This document shows positions 1-8,067 of a stretch of 12,006 nucleotides of DNA, piece after piece. The stretch's first letter is position 1. Each line of letters starts with the position of its first letter. This DNA comes from JAVBRD01 sp031548365. GTDB taxonomy: Bacteria > Bacillota > Clostridia > Christensenellales > UBA1750. The position numbers were made by a program, and so were the translations under genes. The DNA is taken from the NCBI GenBank assembly GCA_031548365.1, contig JAVBRD010000018.1:1-12006 (forward strand), in the 5' to 3' direction. The notes under the pieces were generated by a model, which was given only the letters and a program-made list of their open reading frames with translations, ran no database searches and was not told the origin of the DNA.

Positions 1-77
1 TGGCGTGCCTGGAGGGATTCGAACCCCCGACCTTTTGGTTCGTAGCCAAACACTCTATCCGGCTGAGCTACAGGCAC
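1..77 (-). tRNA. tRNA-Arg (anticodon ACG)
   Basis: The reverse complement folds as a full cloverleaf. The 7-bp acceptor stem GTGCCTG/CAGGCAC is perfect. The D arm has stem GCTC/GAGT, the anticodon stem is TTTGG/CCAAA with loop CTACGAA, and the T arm is GGGGG-TTCGAAT-CCCTC. The anticodon in the loop is ACG, which specifies arginine (CGN codons, normally after A34 deamination to inosine). The discriminator base is G, and the 3' CCA is encoded at positions 3-1, exactly at the window edge. The gene points away from the sugar operon and has its own promoter, so it is a chromosomal neighbour and not part of the operon. Confidence 0.97.
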
Positions 78-104
78 ACATACTTGTGCAATGAGCACCC
101 GCTT

Positions 105-133
105 ATTATAGCCAGAGTGGATGCGTATGTCAA
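105..133 (-). promoter_or_regulatory. Consensus sigma-A promoter of the tRNA-Arg gene
   Basis: On the minus strand there is a perfect -35 TTGACA (133-128), a 17-bp spacer, and a perfect -10 TATAAT (110-105). Transcription would start near position 98, about 20 bases before the mature tRNA 5' end at 77. Perfect hexamers with ideal spacing are typical of stable-RNA genes. Confidence 0.88.
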
Positions 134-195
134 TCCCCCACATAAAAAATGATAGAACAGCCGTGGATGCGCCGCGACAAGCTGGCCGCGGTTGT

Positions 196-224
196 TTGCT
201 ACGGCGAACGGATTGGTTTATAAT
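196..224 (+). promoter_or_regulatory. Probable sigma-A promoter of the catabolic operon
   Basis: The -10 is a perfect TATAAT (219-224), 17 bp after TTGCTA (196-201, 4 of 6 matches to TTGACA). The start point would be near 231, giving a leader of about 33 bases before the ATG at 265. An imperfect dyad with ACAA/TTGT arms (177-195) abuts the -35 and could be an operator. The weak -35 next to a perfect -10 would suit regulated expression, but no regulator gene is in the window. The promoter lies inside the longer open frame that begins at 121, which argues against that upstream start. Confidence 0.65.
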
Positions 225-264
225 GCCATTGAAAACACCGATCGACCGAAAGCGAGGGCTTGCC

Positions 265-1284
265 ATGACATCGAAAGAACGGATCCATCGCGTGATCGAG
301 CGCGATGCCCCCGGGCGCGTGGGCTATGCGTTCAACGAGCCGCATCCCAGCGATACCCTGTCGGTTCACCCCGTGCGCCTCCTGCCGCTCGAGGGTGGAA
401 AGTTCGAAGCGTGGGGGAACTATCCGGAACTGAACGCCCGCGTGCCGTTTTTCACGGGCGAGACACGTCTGGACGCGCAGGGTAGCATTTTCGGCCGCTT
501 TGAGGGTAAAACAAACGGCGAATGTATTCTGGGCGTGCTTGAGGAGGACTTTGGCCTGGTGGAACGCTTTGAGTTCCAACCGTTTGACCCGGCGTATGAC
601 GCCGCTCTCGACGCGCGTTTAGCGCCATTCCGCGACCGCTACCTGCTCGGCGCGCTGCCCGTGAGCATCTTTTCCACGCTGCGCGACATGCGGAAGATGG
701 ACAATGCGCTTGTCGACACGCTTGAAAACCCCGGAATGGTCTCGGCGCTGCTTGACAAGGTGTGCGAGGCGGCGGAAAAGGCGATCGGCGCCGCGAAAAC
801 GCACGGGTTTGACGCGGTCATCATGTATGACGACTGGGGCACGCAAATCGCTACTTTTATCAGCCCCAAGACATTTAGGCTGCTCTTCGCTCCGGCGTAT
901 AAGCGCGTCGCCGCGCACGCGCACAAACTCGGCCTTCAGTTCATGCTGCATTCGTGCGGGTGCATCGAGAAGATCATCGGCGACTTGTGCGACTCGGGCG
1001 TGGACGTGTTCCAGCTCGATCAGCCGGAGCTGACAGGGGTTGAGCGCTTCGCGCGCGATTTTGGCGGCCGTGCGTCGCTGTTTTCACCGGTGGACATACA
1101 GATGGTCATGAAAACCGGGGACAGAAAGCTCATCGAGGGGAGCGCGCGCCGTATGCTGGAGGCGTTCCGCCCGCTCGGGGGCGGGCTGATCGCCAAGGAT
1201 TACCCCTCGTGGGGCGACATCAACATATCGGACGAGTGGGCGGGCTGGGCGCGGAATGTCTTTATCCAAGAGGGCGCGCTGTGA
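265..1284 (+). CDS. Uroporphyrinogen decarboxylase (UroD/MtaA-like) family protein, first of pair
   Basis: A 339-aa TIM-barrel protein of the UroD superfamily, which includes haem-pathway decarboxylases and the corrinoid:CoM methyltransferases MtaA/MtbA/CmuA. The opening MTSKERIHRVIE matches the usual N-terminus of the family. Further on come the YDDWGTQ strand, then an ISPKTFRLLFAPAYK helix, then HSCGC (H229, C231, C233), then a GVDVFQLDQPE segment, all typical of the MtaA-like branch. H229-x-C231 corresponds to the first two zinc ligands of methyltransferases, but no cysteine occurs near the C-terminus where the third ligand is expected. The frame is open back to 121, but ATG 265 is preferred: it follows GAGGG with 6-7 bases between, and it lies downstream of the promoter. 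True haem synthesis is unlikely given the sugar-operon context. It may be a methyltransferase or an uncharacterised lyase; the substrate is unknown. Confidence 0.85.
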   Translation: MTSKERIHRVIERDAPGRVGYAFNEPHPSDTLSVHPVRLLPLEGGKFEAWGNYPELNARVPFFTGETRLDAQGSIFGRFEGKTNGECILGVLEEDFGLVERFEFQPFDPAYDAALDARLAPFRDRYLLGALPVSIFSTLRDMRKMDNALVDTLENPGMVSALLDKVCEAAEKAIGAAKTHGFDAVIMYDDWGTQIATFISPKTFRLLFAPAYKRVAAHAHKLGLQFMLHSCGCIEKIIGDLCDSGVDVFQLDQPELTGVERFARDFGGRASLFSPVDIQMVMKTGDRKLIEGSARRMLEAFRPLGGGLIAKDYPSWGDINISDEWAGWARNVFIQEGAL

Positions 1285-2396
1285 CATCGCGCGAGCGCCT
1301 CTTCGGCGCGCTCAAAGGTCAGAAAATCGACCGTGTGCCCATTTCGACATACGAGCTGGTGGGTTACAGCTCGCGCAGCTTCTACAACAATCAACCGTCG
1401 TACGCGTCCCTAATGGCAACCATACGCGAGAAAACCGACTGCATGTGCATGTGGAACCCTTCGTCGAACGCCAGCATTTTGGGCACGGCGCACCCGGTGC
1501 GCGTCGACCGCGCGGAGGTGCCGCAGCCGGACGGGCGGCTTGTCCGGCATGTGATGCGCGTGGGTGGGCGCGAGCTGACCATGACCACGCGTGAGATCGA
1601 TGGCATCTACACCGTGTGGCACACCGAGCGCTGGTGCAAGTCCATTGCCGATGTGGACGCGCTCATGAGCATCCCCTACGAGACGCCTGTGTACAATGAT
1701 TCGGACTTCGCGCGCGTACGCGCGGAGGTCGGCGACCATGGGTTGATCTTGCCCTCCATCGGCGACCCCGCCATCATGGCCATGGAACTGATGGAGTTCG
1801 GCGAGGCCATGATATGGGCGATGACGGAGACGGAACACTTCGCCAGGACCATGGACAAACTGCATGAGCGCAACATGCTCAACCTTGAGCGCATGGTGTC
1901 AACGCGACCGCTCGATCTTTACCGCATCTGCGGGCCGGAGTACCTGACGCCGCCCTATCTGCCGCCCAGTTTCTTTGAGCGCTTTGTCACGCCCTATGTC
2001 AAGGAAATCGTTGCGCTGTTGCACGCGCACGGCTGTTTGGCGCGCGTGCACTGCCACGGGCGAATCGCGGATGCGCTGGACGGCATCATCTCCACCGGCG
2101 CGGACGCGCTCGACCCCATCGAAGCGCCGCCCGATGGCGACATCACGCTGGCTGAAGTGGCGCGGCGTGCGGAAGGGCGCGTCACGCTCATGGGCAATCT
2201 TCAGCTGAAGCTGCTCGAGCACGGCACGCCGCAATCGGTGCGCGACGCCGTTTCGCTGTGCATGGAGAGCGCGAAGGACACGGGGCGGTTTGTGATCATG
2301 CCCACCGCCGGGCCGATCAACGTCCCGCTCTCCCCAAAGACACAGGAGCTGTACGAAGTTTTCATCGACACCTCGCTAGAGCTTGGCGCTTACTGA
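1281..2396 (+). CDS. Uroporphyrinogen decarboxylase (UroD/MtaA-like) family protein, second of pair
   Basis: A 371-aa second member of the UroD superfamily, diverged from its neighbour. It starts at GTG 1281, which overlaps the TGA of the previous gene (GTGA), so translation is probably coupled. AAGAGGG lies 6 bases upstream. The frame is open upstream to 1209, but the residues before GTG look like out-of-frame upstream gene. The protein opens TSRERLFGALKGQKIDRVPI, the classic start of this family with the DRVP motif. The metal-site region reads VHCHG (H257, C258, H259) where relatives have HxCG. The C-terminal MPTAGPINVPLS segment replaces the usual Cys-containing turn. Two different UroD-like proteins in tandem could form a heterodimer or act in sequence. 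The ligand changes make a standard MtaA-type zinc site doubtful. The exact reaction is unknown. Confidence 0.85.
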   Translation: MTSRERLFGALKGQKIDRVPISTYELVGYSSRSFYNNQPSYASLMATIREKTDCMCMWNPSSNASILGTAHPVRVDRAEVPQPDGRLVRHVMRVGGRELTMTTREIDGIYTVWHTERWCKSIADVDALMSIPYETPVYNDSDFARVRAEVGDHGLILPSIGDPAIMAMELMEFGEAMIWAMTETEHFARTMDKLHERNMLNLERMVSTRPLDLYRICGPEYLTPPYLPPSFFERFVTPYVKEIVALLHAHGCLARVHCHGRIADALDGIISTGADALDPIEAPPDGDITLAEVARRAEGRVTLMGNLQLKLLEHGTPQSVRDAVSLCMESAKDTGRFVIMPTAGPINVPLSPKTQELYEVFIDTSLELGAY

Positions 2397-2418
2397 GCGG
2401 CACTGAGGAGGGACTGAC

Positions 2419-3744
2419 ATGAAACGTTTCGGAGACGCGCGCGACTGGTTTTTCGACAAGCGTTACGGCATGTTCATCCACTGGGGGTTGTACGCCATTA
2501 ACGGCTTCCATGAGCAGGAGATTTTCCGGCGCAACGTGCCACGGCCCGAGTACATCAGGCTGATGGAGCGTTTTGATCCCTCGGCGTTTGACGCGAATCG
2601 CTGGGTGGACGATGTCTTGTCCTTCGGCATGGAGTACGTGGTGCTCACGGCTAAGCACATCGACGGGTTTTGTTTATTCGATTCCGCGTATACCGACTTT
2701 AAGTCTGTCAGCACGCCGTTCGGCAAGGATGTCGTCAAACTGCTCGCGGACGCGTGCTGCGCGCGCGGCGTGCCCTTCGGCGTGTATTACGCGATCCCCG
2801 ATATGAACTATAAAAACTATCCAAACCACGGCCGTTCCTATGAGTACATGGCTCCGCAGGAGGGCGACCGCCCGGATCTGGACGCATACCTGTTGTATGT
2901 TGCGCGGCAGGTGACCGAGCTTTGCACGAACTACGGCCCGCTGTGCGCGTTTTTCTGGGATGCGAACGTGCTGGGGCACAGGGACGACGACTTAAACGAG
3001 CTGATCCGCCGCCTCCAGCCCGGGTGCGTCATCAACGACCGGGGCTTTGGCGCGGGCGATTACGGCACGCCCGAGCGCGACTTCGAGCGCTCGAAAATCG
3101 AGAACGCGTTGGGGTTTGCAAGCCCGACGGAGGCGTGTCAGTCGCTGGGCATGGAGAGCTGGGGGTGGCGGGAAAATGAGAAGTACTTTTCCTCGCGCTT
3201 TCTGATGCAGGGCATGGACAAAGTGCTGGCAAAAGGCGGGAACTACCTGCTCAACATCGGGCCTAAGCCGGACGGCACTTTCGGCGAAAAGGAAAGGGTG
3301 ATCCTTTCGCGCATCGGCGCGTGGTACCGGTCGGTTCGGCCCGCGTTTACGGGCGCGCAGCCCAGCCGGATAGCGCTCAAGCATGAAGGCGCGGTCCTGC
3401 CCGTGACAGTGCGCGAAAATGACGTCTACGTTCATTTCCCGAGCGGATTCGCGGGGGAGAGCGTGCTGCTCGAAGGCGTGTACGCCATGCCCGGGCGCGT
3501 GGAGTTACTCGGCACCGGGCAAGCGCTGTCGGCTGAGCGTACGACGGGCGTGCGCAACTGGTTTCACAAGCAAGAGCCGGTGCGGATATGCGGCATTCCC
3601 GCGGAGGATACCTATGCTGATGTTCCCGTGATCCGCTTAAGCTACAGCCGGCTGCCGGAGTGTTTCGCTGCAGCCGATCCATGTCAGATGACGGAGGTGG
3701 GAAGCGCGTGGACAGCACAAAAAGATCAGGGGAACGGGGCGTGA
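2419..3744 (+). CDS. Alpha-L-fucosidase, GH29 family (cytoplasmic)
   Basis: A 441-aa GH29 retaining exo-glycosidase, expected to release terminal alpha-L-fucose from imported oligosaccharides. The N-terminal barrel shows YGMFIHWGLY (16-25) with the HWG substrate loop, LTAKHIDGFCLFDS (76-89) with the family's K-H pair, and NYGPLCAFFWDAN (171-183). D181 in the FFWD strand is the likely nucleophile. It is followed by INDRG (205-209), GTPERDFE (216-223) and YLLNIGPKPDGTFGE (276-290), the best GH29 signature. Residues from about 310 form the usual C-terminal beta domain. There is no signal peptide, so it acts inside the cell. ATG 2419 follows GAGGAGGG by 6 bases and lies 22 bases after the preceding gene. 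Some GH29 members have other activities (for example alpha-L-galactosidase), so fucose specificity is inferred from the family. Confidence 0.9.
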   Translation: MKRFGDARDWFFDKRYGMFIHWGLYAINGFHEQEIFRRNVPRPEYIRLMERFDPSAFDANRWVDDVLSFGMEYVVLTAKHIDGFCLFDSAYTDFKSVSTPFGKDVVKLLADACCARGVPFGVYYAIPDMNYKNYPNHGRSYEYMAPQEGDRPDLDAYLLYVARQVTELCTNYGPLCAFFWDANVLGHRDDDLNELIRRLQPGCVINDRGFGAGDYGTPERDFERSKIENALGFASPTEACQSLGMESWGWRENEKYFSSRFLMQGMDKVLAKGGNYLLNIGPKPDGTFGEKERVILSRIGAWYRSVRPAFTGAQPSRIALKHEGAVLPVTVRENDVYVHFPSGFAGESVLLEGVYAMPGRVELLGTGQALSAERTTGVRNWFHKQEPVRICGIPAEDTYADVPVIRLSYSRLPECFAAADPCQMTEVGSAWTAQKDQGNGA

Positions 3745-6002
3745 TGCGCCCGATACCCTTCAACGCCGGCGAGGCGGTGTTCGAGCCGTTTTGGGATCCG
3801 CAAATCTCGCGGTTTGAGCGTTTTGACCAGCAGACCGACGACGGCTGTGGCGTGGTACTCTGGCAATACTGGTGTTTTGTCGGTTTCCGCTTTGAGCGCG
3901 CGCGGCCCGGGCAAACCGTGTTCTCCCTCAGCCGCGCGTATCCGGGCGGGCTAGACTGCGCGGGGTACGACGACCTGCTGCTCTCCGCGATGAACGTGCG
4001 CGGGGGCATGCTCCGCGTATCATGTAAAACCGACGCAGGGTCGCTATGCATGGACACGGAGCCGGGGGGGCCGCTCAAGCGGGAGTACGCGCTCCCGCTG
4101 AACGGCGCGGCGCGCATCGACGCGGTCACGATATCGCTCGTGATGCCCAAGGGCGGCGCGCAGGCGAGCGGCTGGTTCAATTGGCTGGGACTTCGCAACC
4201 GCGAGCGCGCCGAGGCGCACCGCGCGATGTACAAGTGCTGGGACGCGCGCTGGGAAGGCTACCTTCAGCCGGAGTCGTTTGAGCCGACATTCACGCCCGC
4301 GTACGGTATTTTGGCGGACAAGGACGAGCTTGCGCGCATGCGCCGCGAGCACACAGCGTTTGTCGAGACAAACGGCGCGGAGGCTTCTCCTTATGTCCGC
4401 GCCGCGATGGCCGCGCGCGCGACCGAGCCGGAAGCGCTCATCAGCGATTTTGTCAACTTCTGGGGAGACACGCGCTACTGCCGCGAGAGTGCTCACGGAA
4501 ATGTCATCCTGACCAAGGGGATGGACGCGGTGGCCGCCGCCTACCTCACGGGTGACAAATCCCTGCTTCGGCTGGCGGCGCGCTACGCGCTCTCCATCGC
4601 GGTGTGCGGCAACTGGGACGACGGCATGATCTGCGCGTTCCCCGGCTCGCCGTTTGAACACCGCTGTTTTGTGCAATCTCTGTGCGCGCTTGAGACGGCG
4701 ATGATCCTCGATTTGGCGGGAGAGGTGTTCACGCCGCTCGGGCGTGACCTTGTTTTGCGCAGGATCGCGGAATCCTCCACCGCGCACATCAACTTCAGCA
4801 CGTGGAAGCACGAGTACATTTTCGGCTGCAACCAGATGGCGTGGTTTTCGCCGGGGCGCATGTACGGCTACGGCGCTCTGCTTCATCACTACCCGCGCGT
4901 TCGCCGCTACATGGACATCGCGTTTGACGACCTGACTGAGACGCTCGAAAGGTCGCTCCAGCCCGACGGCGGGTACGTCGAAGGCCCGACGTACTTCCAA
5001 TGCGTGGGCAGCGACAGTGGACGCTCCCTGCTGTTTTACGCGCGCGCGACGGGCACGGGTTCCATCCGCGAGCTCATGCCCGCGCCCGTGCTGGCCACTG
5101 GGGATTTTGCGGAGTGCATGCTTTCCACCGACGAAGCGGGCGACATGATTCCCATTTGCGACGGGCGGCCGGTTTGCGACCAAACCGCGCTGGCCATGAT
5201 GGCGTATCTCCTGCCCGAGAGCCAGTGGGTACGGCTCTATCAAAAGTCGCTCGCGCGCAGCGGATTGCCCGTGTCCATCGCCGCGTGGATCGCGTCTGCA
5301 AACCTTGACGAAGCACAGCCGCCCAAACCGCGGGCGTTCGTTCAGCTCCCCAACACGGGGCACGTCTCCAGCCTGCGCGTGCTGGGCGAAAAACAGGTCA
5401 AGTGGTTCCTGCCCGGCAACGCGGCGGGCGCGGGCCATACGCACGAGGACAAAGGCTCCTTTGTGCTCGAATACGGCGGAGAAACCTTCCTGATGGATCC
5501 CGGGACGTGCGACTACGCGTCACCGCTTTCCATGGACCTGAAGAACTGCGAGCGGCACAACATGCTTCTCCCCCGCGGGCTGAAGATGCGGCCCCATCCC
5601 GAGTCGCCGCTCGCGCACGACATCCACTATGCCGCTTCCGGCGATGAGCGCGCGTTTCGCGCGTCCTGCGACCTCTCGCACGGGTGGGAGGGGTTCTACG
5701 ACAAGTGGACGCGCGCGTTTGAGTCGGCGGAGCCGTCGCGCATGACGGTCACCGACGCGTACCGGCTTTGCGAAGGAACCGGGGTCGGTTTTACGATAAA
5801 CACGCGGCTGCCTGTGGAAGAGACGGCCTCGGGCGTCGTTTTACGCGGGCTGAGGGGCGGCGTTTTGACGGTGACCGCTCCCGCGGGCGCGCGCGTGATC
5901 ATCGAGGAATTGCCCCTGCCGGACGGGGCTGTGCAGCGCCGTGTGACGTTCGCGGCCGAGGGAATGTCGGGCAGTCTTCGCACGATTTTTGAGTTGTCGT
6001 AA
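3708..6002 (+). CDS. Heparinase II/III-like protein (polysaccharide-lyase fold)
   Basis: A 764-aa protein with three regions. Residues 10-160 resemble a beta-sandwich, carbohydrate-binding-like domain. About 190-480 is an alpha/alpha toroid with NQMAWFS (from N375) and DGGYVEGPTYF (420-430). About 530-760 is the heparinase II/III beta-sandwich, with GHTHEDKGSFVLEYGG (H577, H579, D581) and FLMDPGTCDY. These motifs are shared with PL12, PL15, PL17 and PL21 lyases, which cleave uronate-containing glycans by beta-elimination. The substrate cannot be read from sequence. There is no signal peptide, so it probably acts on imported oligosaccharides. GTG 3708 is chosen because GGAGGTG lies 8 bases upstream; this overlaps the fucosidase gene by 37 bases. 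ATG 3744, overlapping the fucosidase stop by one base (TGATG), is a credible alternative giving 752 aa. Some relatives in this fold are non-catalytic or of unproven function. Confidence 0.82.
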   Translation: MDSTKRSGERGVMRPIPFNAGEAVFEPFWDPQISRFERFDQQTDDGCGVVLWQYWCFVGFRFERARPGQTVFSLSRAYPGGLDCAGYDDLLLSAMNVRGGMLRVSCKTDAGSLCMDTEPGGPLKREYALPLNGAARIDAVTISLVMPKGGAQASGWFNWLGLRNRERAEAHRAMYKCWDARWEGYLQPESFEPTFTPAYGILADKDELARMRREHTAFVETNGAEASPYVRAAMAARATEPEALISDFVNFWGDTRYCRESAHGNVILTKGMDAVAAAYLTGDKSLLRLAARYALSIAVCGNWDDGMICAFPGSPFEHRCFVQSLCALETAMILDLAGEVFTPLGRDLVLRRIAESSTAHINFSTWKHEYIFGCNQMAWFSPGRMYGYGALLHHYPRVRRYMDIAFDDLTETLERSLQPDGGYVEGPTYFQCVGSDSGRSLLFYARATGTGSIRELMPAPVLATGDFAECMLSTDEAGDMIPICDGRPVCDQTALAMMAYLLPESQWVRLYQKSLARSGLPVSIAAWIASANLDEAQPPKPRAFVQLPNTGHVSSLRVLGEKQVKWFLPGNAAGAGHTHEDKGSFVLEYGGETFLMDPGTCDYASPLSMDLKNCERHNMLLPRGLKMRPHPESPLAHDIHYAASGDERAFRASCDLSHGWEGFYDKWTRAFESAEPSRMTVTDAYRLCEGTGVGFTINTRLPVEETASGVVLRGLRGGVLTVTAPAGARVIIEELPLPDGAVQRRVTFAAEGMSGSLRTIFELS

Positions 6003-6035
6003 GCGGACACGAGCAAAGCGAAGGGGGAGGTACCC

Positions 6036-7871
6036 ATGGAAAGATTGGTTTCGCCCGATGGGCGCGTCATGTTTTCCCTATGGTGCGAAGGATCACTGCG
6101 TTATGCGCTTGCGCACGACGGGCGGGAAGTGATCACGCCCTCCGGCATCGGGTTTGATTTGTCCGAGCCGATGGGCTGTTTGTCTTTGACGGGCGTGTCG
6201 GCGCGCAGTGTGGACGAGGTTTGGGAGGACGCTTTCGGCGAGAACGCGCGCGTGCCCGACCGCTTCAACGAGGCGGTATACGCGCTCACGGACGAGTTTG
6301 GCGCGACGCTTTCCCTGACCGCCCGCGCGTATGACGAGGGCATCGCTTTCCGGATGACGTTCCACAGATCGGCGGGCCGGGAAAGCATCGCCATCGTCAA
6401 CGAAAACACGGAGTTTACGTTCGTCGCGGATGTTCCGGCGTTTTGCACGGTCAAGGCGCAAGGACCGTACGAAAAACTGCGCATTAGTCAAATGACGCAG
6501 GATGTGGAGCGCCCGTTGGTGGTTGAGCTAGAAGAGAACGCGCTGTACGCCGCTATCGCGGAGGCCGCGCTGGTGGACTACGCGCGCATGAAGCTCGGAC
6601 GAGACGAGCGCAAGCCGAACACGGTGATCAGCCGCTTATCCGGGAAACCCGAGTATTTCTTCAAAGAGGAGGCCGCGCTGCGCGATCTGGACGAGCGCGG
6701 CATGGTCAAGGCGGTCGGCGCGCTTCCGCTGTCCACGCCATGGCGCGTCGTGATGGTCGCGCGCTCGGCGGCTGAGTTGTTTGAGCGCAAGCGCATCATC
6801 AAGAATCTCAACGCGCCCTGCGCCATCGACACGGCGTTCGTCGCGCCCGGAAAGGTCATACGCGTCTCGCCCCTGACCACGGCCAACGGGCGCGCGTGCG
6901 TGGATTTCGCCGTTAAGCGCGGTTTGCAGTACATCGAGGTGGACGCGGGCTGGTACGGCGCGGAGAACAGCTTTGATTCAGACGCCACGCGCGTGTGCGT
7001 CGACCCCGCGAGGTACGCCGGCGAGTTTGACTTGCACAACATCATCGCGTACGCAAGGGAGAAAAGCGTCAGGGTCATCCTGTACATCAACCAGCGCGCT
7101 ATGATGAACCAGCTGGACGAGCTTCTCCCGCTGTTCAAGCGGTGGGGCGTGGACGGCGTGAAGTACGGCTTTGTCGAGGTGGGCTCTCAGCGCTGGACGA
7201 TATGGCTGCATGAGTGTGTGCGCAAAGCCGCCGCGCACGAGATCGTCCTCACCATTCACGATGAGTACCGCCCCACCGGGTATGAGCGCACCTACCCCAA
7301 TCTGTTGACGCAGGAGGGCATTCGCGGCGACGAGGAGCTCCAACCCGCCACGAATACGCTCACGACCGTGTTCACGCGCATGCTGTGCGGCCCGGGAGAC
7401 AACACCGTGTGTTACTTCAACCCGCGCGTGGACGATCTGTGGTCGCACGCGTTCCAGCTCGCCAAGTCGCTGGTCATCTTCAGCCCGCTCCAGTTTCTTT
7501 ACTGGTATGACAACCCCGCGGGCATCGAGGACTCGAGCGAGCAGGACTTTTTCTCCGCGATCTCCACCGTGTGGGACGAGACGCGCGCGCTAGACGGGGA
7601 GATTGGCTCGCACGCGGAAATCGCGCGCCGCAAAGGAAACGATTGGTTCCTTGGCGTGATGAACGCGCGCGGGAAGCGCGAGCTGTCCATCCCGCTGACC
7701 TTCCTTGCGCCCGGCACCGTTTACGACGCATGGATCTACACCGACGACAAGGCCGTACCAACGCGGGCGAAGGTCAGGTGCGAACAAAGGAGCGTCACGC
7801 GCGAGAGCGTGGTCACAGGTGTCGTGGGCGCGCCCGGAGGACTGGCGGCGAGGTTCATCGCGAGGTCGTGA
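6036..7871 (+). CDS. GH97-like glycoside hydrolase (alpha-glucosidase/alpha-galactosidase family), cytoplasmic
   Basis: A 611-aa GH97-type enzyme. The N-terminal beta-supersandwich (about 1-250) opens with SPDGR and has the SGIGFDL strand. The barrel starts at LNAPC (258-262) and PGKV (271-274), then DFAVKRGLQYIEVDAGWYG (290-308). Next come VKYGFVEVGSQ (375-385), IHDEYRPTGYERTYPN (407-422) and QEGIRGDEE (426-434). The C-terminal beta domain includes FLYWYDNPAG and IYTDDKAVPT. Family members hydrolyse alpha-gluco- or alpha-galactosides, usually in the Bacteroidota periplasm; this one has no signal peptide. G378 stands where retaining members carry the nucleophilic Asp. By alignment from memory to inverting SusB, E433 fits the acid, but D409 replaces one base Glu and N352/Q353 the other. 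It may therefore belong to a divergent subgroup. ATG 6036 follows GGGGGAGG closely, 33 bases after the preceding gene. Confidence 0.82.
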   Translation: MERLVSPDGRVMFSLWCEGSLRYALAHDGREVITPSGIGFDLSEPMGCLSLTGVSARSVDEVWEDAFGENARVPDRFNEAVYALTDEFGATLSLTARAYDEGIAFRMTFHRSAGRESIAIVNENTEFTFVADVPAFCTVKAQGPYEKLRISQMTQDVERPLVVELEENALYAAIAEAALVDYARMKLGRDERKPNTVISRLSGKPEYFFKEEAALRDLDERGMVKAVGALPLSTPWRVVMVARSAAELFERKRIIKNLNAPCAIDTAFVAPGKVIRVSPLTTANGRACVDFAVKRGLQYIEVDAGWYGAENSFDSDATRVCVDPARYAGEFDLHNIIAYAREKSVRVILYINQRAMMNQLDELLPLFKRWGVDGVKYGFVEVGSQRWTIWLHECVRKAAAHEIVLTIHDEYRPTGYERTYPNLLTQEGIRGDEELQPATNTLTTVFTRMLCGPGDNTVCYFNPRVDDLWSHAFQLAKSLVIFSPLQFLYWYDNPAGIEDSSEQDFFSAISTVWDETRALDGEIGSHAEIARRKGNDWFLGVMNARGKRELSIPLTFLAPGTVYDAWIYTDDKAVPTRAKVRCEQRSVTRESVVTGVVGAPGGLAARFIARS

Positions 7872-8007
7872 ACGGGCCGCGCAGGATCGAGCATTTCTAG
7901 TGTGTGCGCGGGCATATCGTGAGAGAGGAGACCGCGTCCGCGATGCGCTTATTCCGGCAAAACGGGGCACAACGGTCACAAGCTGGTCATATCTTGCCAA
8001 AAAGAGT

Positions 8008-8036
8008 TTGACGTTGACAGGTTTTTCTTGTATGAT
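8008..8036 (+). promoter_or_regulatory. Probable sigma-A promoter of the transporter operon
   Basis: TTGACG (8008-8013) and TATGAT (8031-8036) are 17 bp apart, each with 5 of 6 consensus bases. The start point would be near 8043, about 25 bases before the permease ATG at 8068. A perfect 8-bp palindrome ATGATCAT (8032-8039) overlaps the -10, flanked by TTGT and ACAA slightly out of register. It could be an operator or chance. The rest of the 196-bp gap (7872-8067) shows no gene and no convincing terminator, so read-through from the enzyme genes remains possible. Confidence 0.68.
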
Positions 8037-8067
8037 CATGACAAAGGTGGAAGGCGGGTGATCGCGT

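Noticed and set aside
1..77. tRNA-Arg as integration site of a mobile island containing the operon
   Set aside because: The tRNA 3' end, the usual attachment side, faces away from the operon. No integrase, transposase or repeated tRNA end occurs in the window.
229..245. Possible catabolite-responsive (cre-like) site in the leader of the first gene
   Set aside because: The GAAAACACCGATCG stretch lacks the central CG with symmetrical arms needed for a cre match.
121..264. Upstream extension of the first UroD-like gene to ATG 121
   Set aside because: The added 48 codons contain the operon promoter (196-224) and overlap the -35 of the divergent tRNA promoter. They show no family similarity, whereas ATG 265 begins with the typical MTSKERI start and has a GAGGG site.
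4044..5444. 466-codon open frame on the minus strand
   Set aside because: It is antisense to the well-supported heparinase-like gene. Its Arg/Ala/His-rich composition is what GC-rich third positions give on the opposite strand, and no domain is recognisable.
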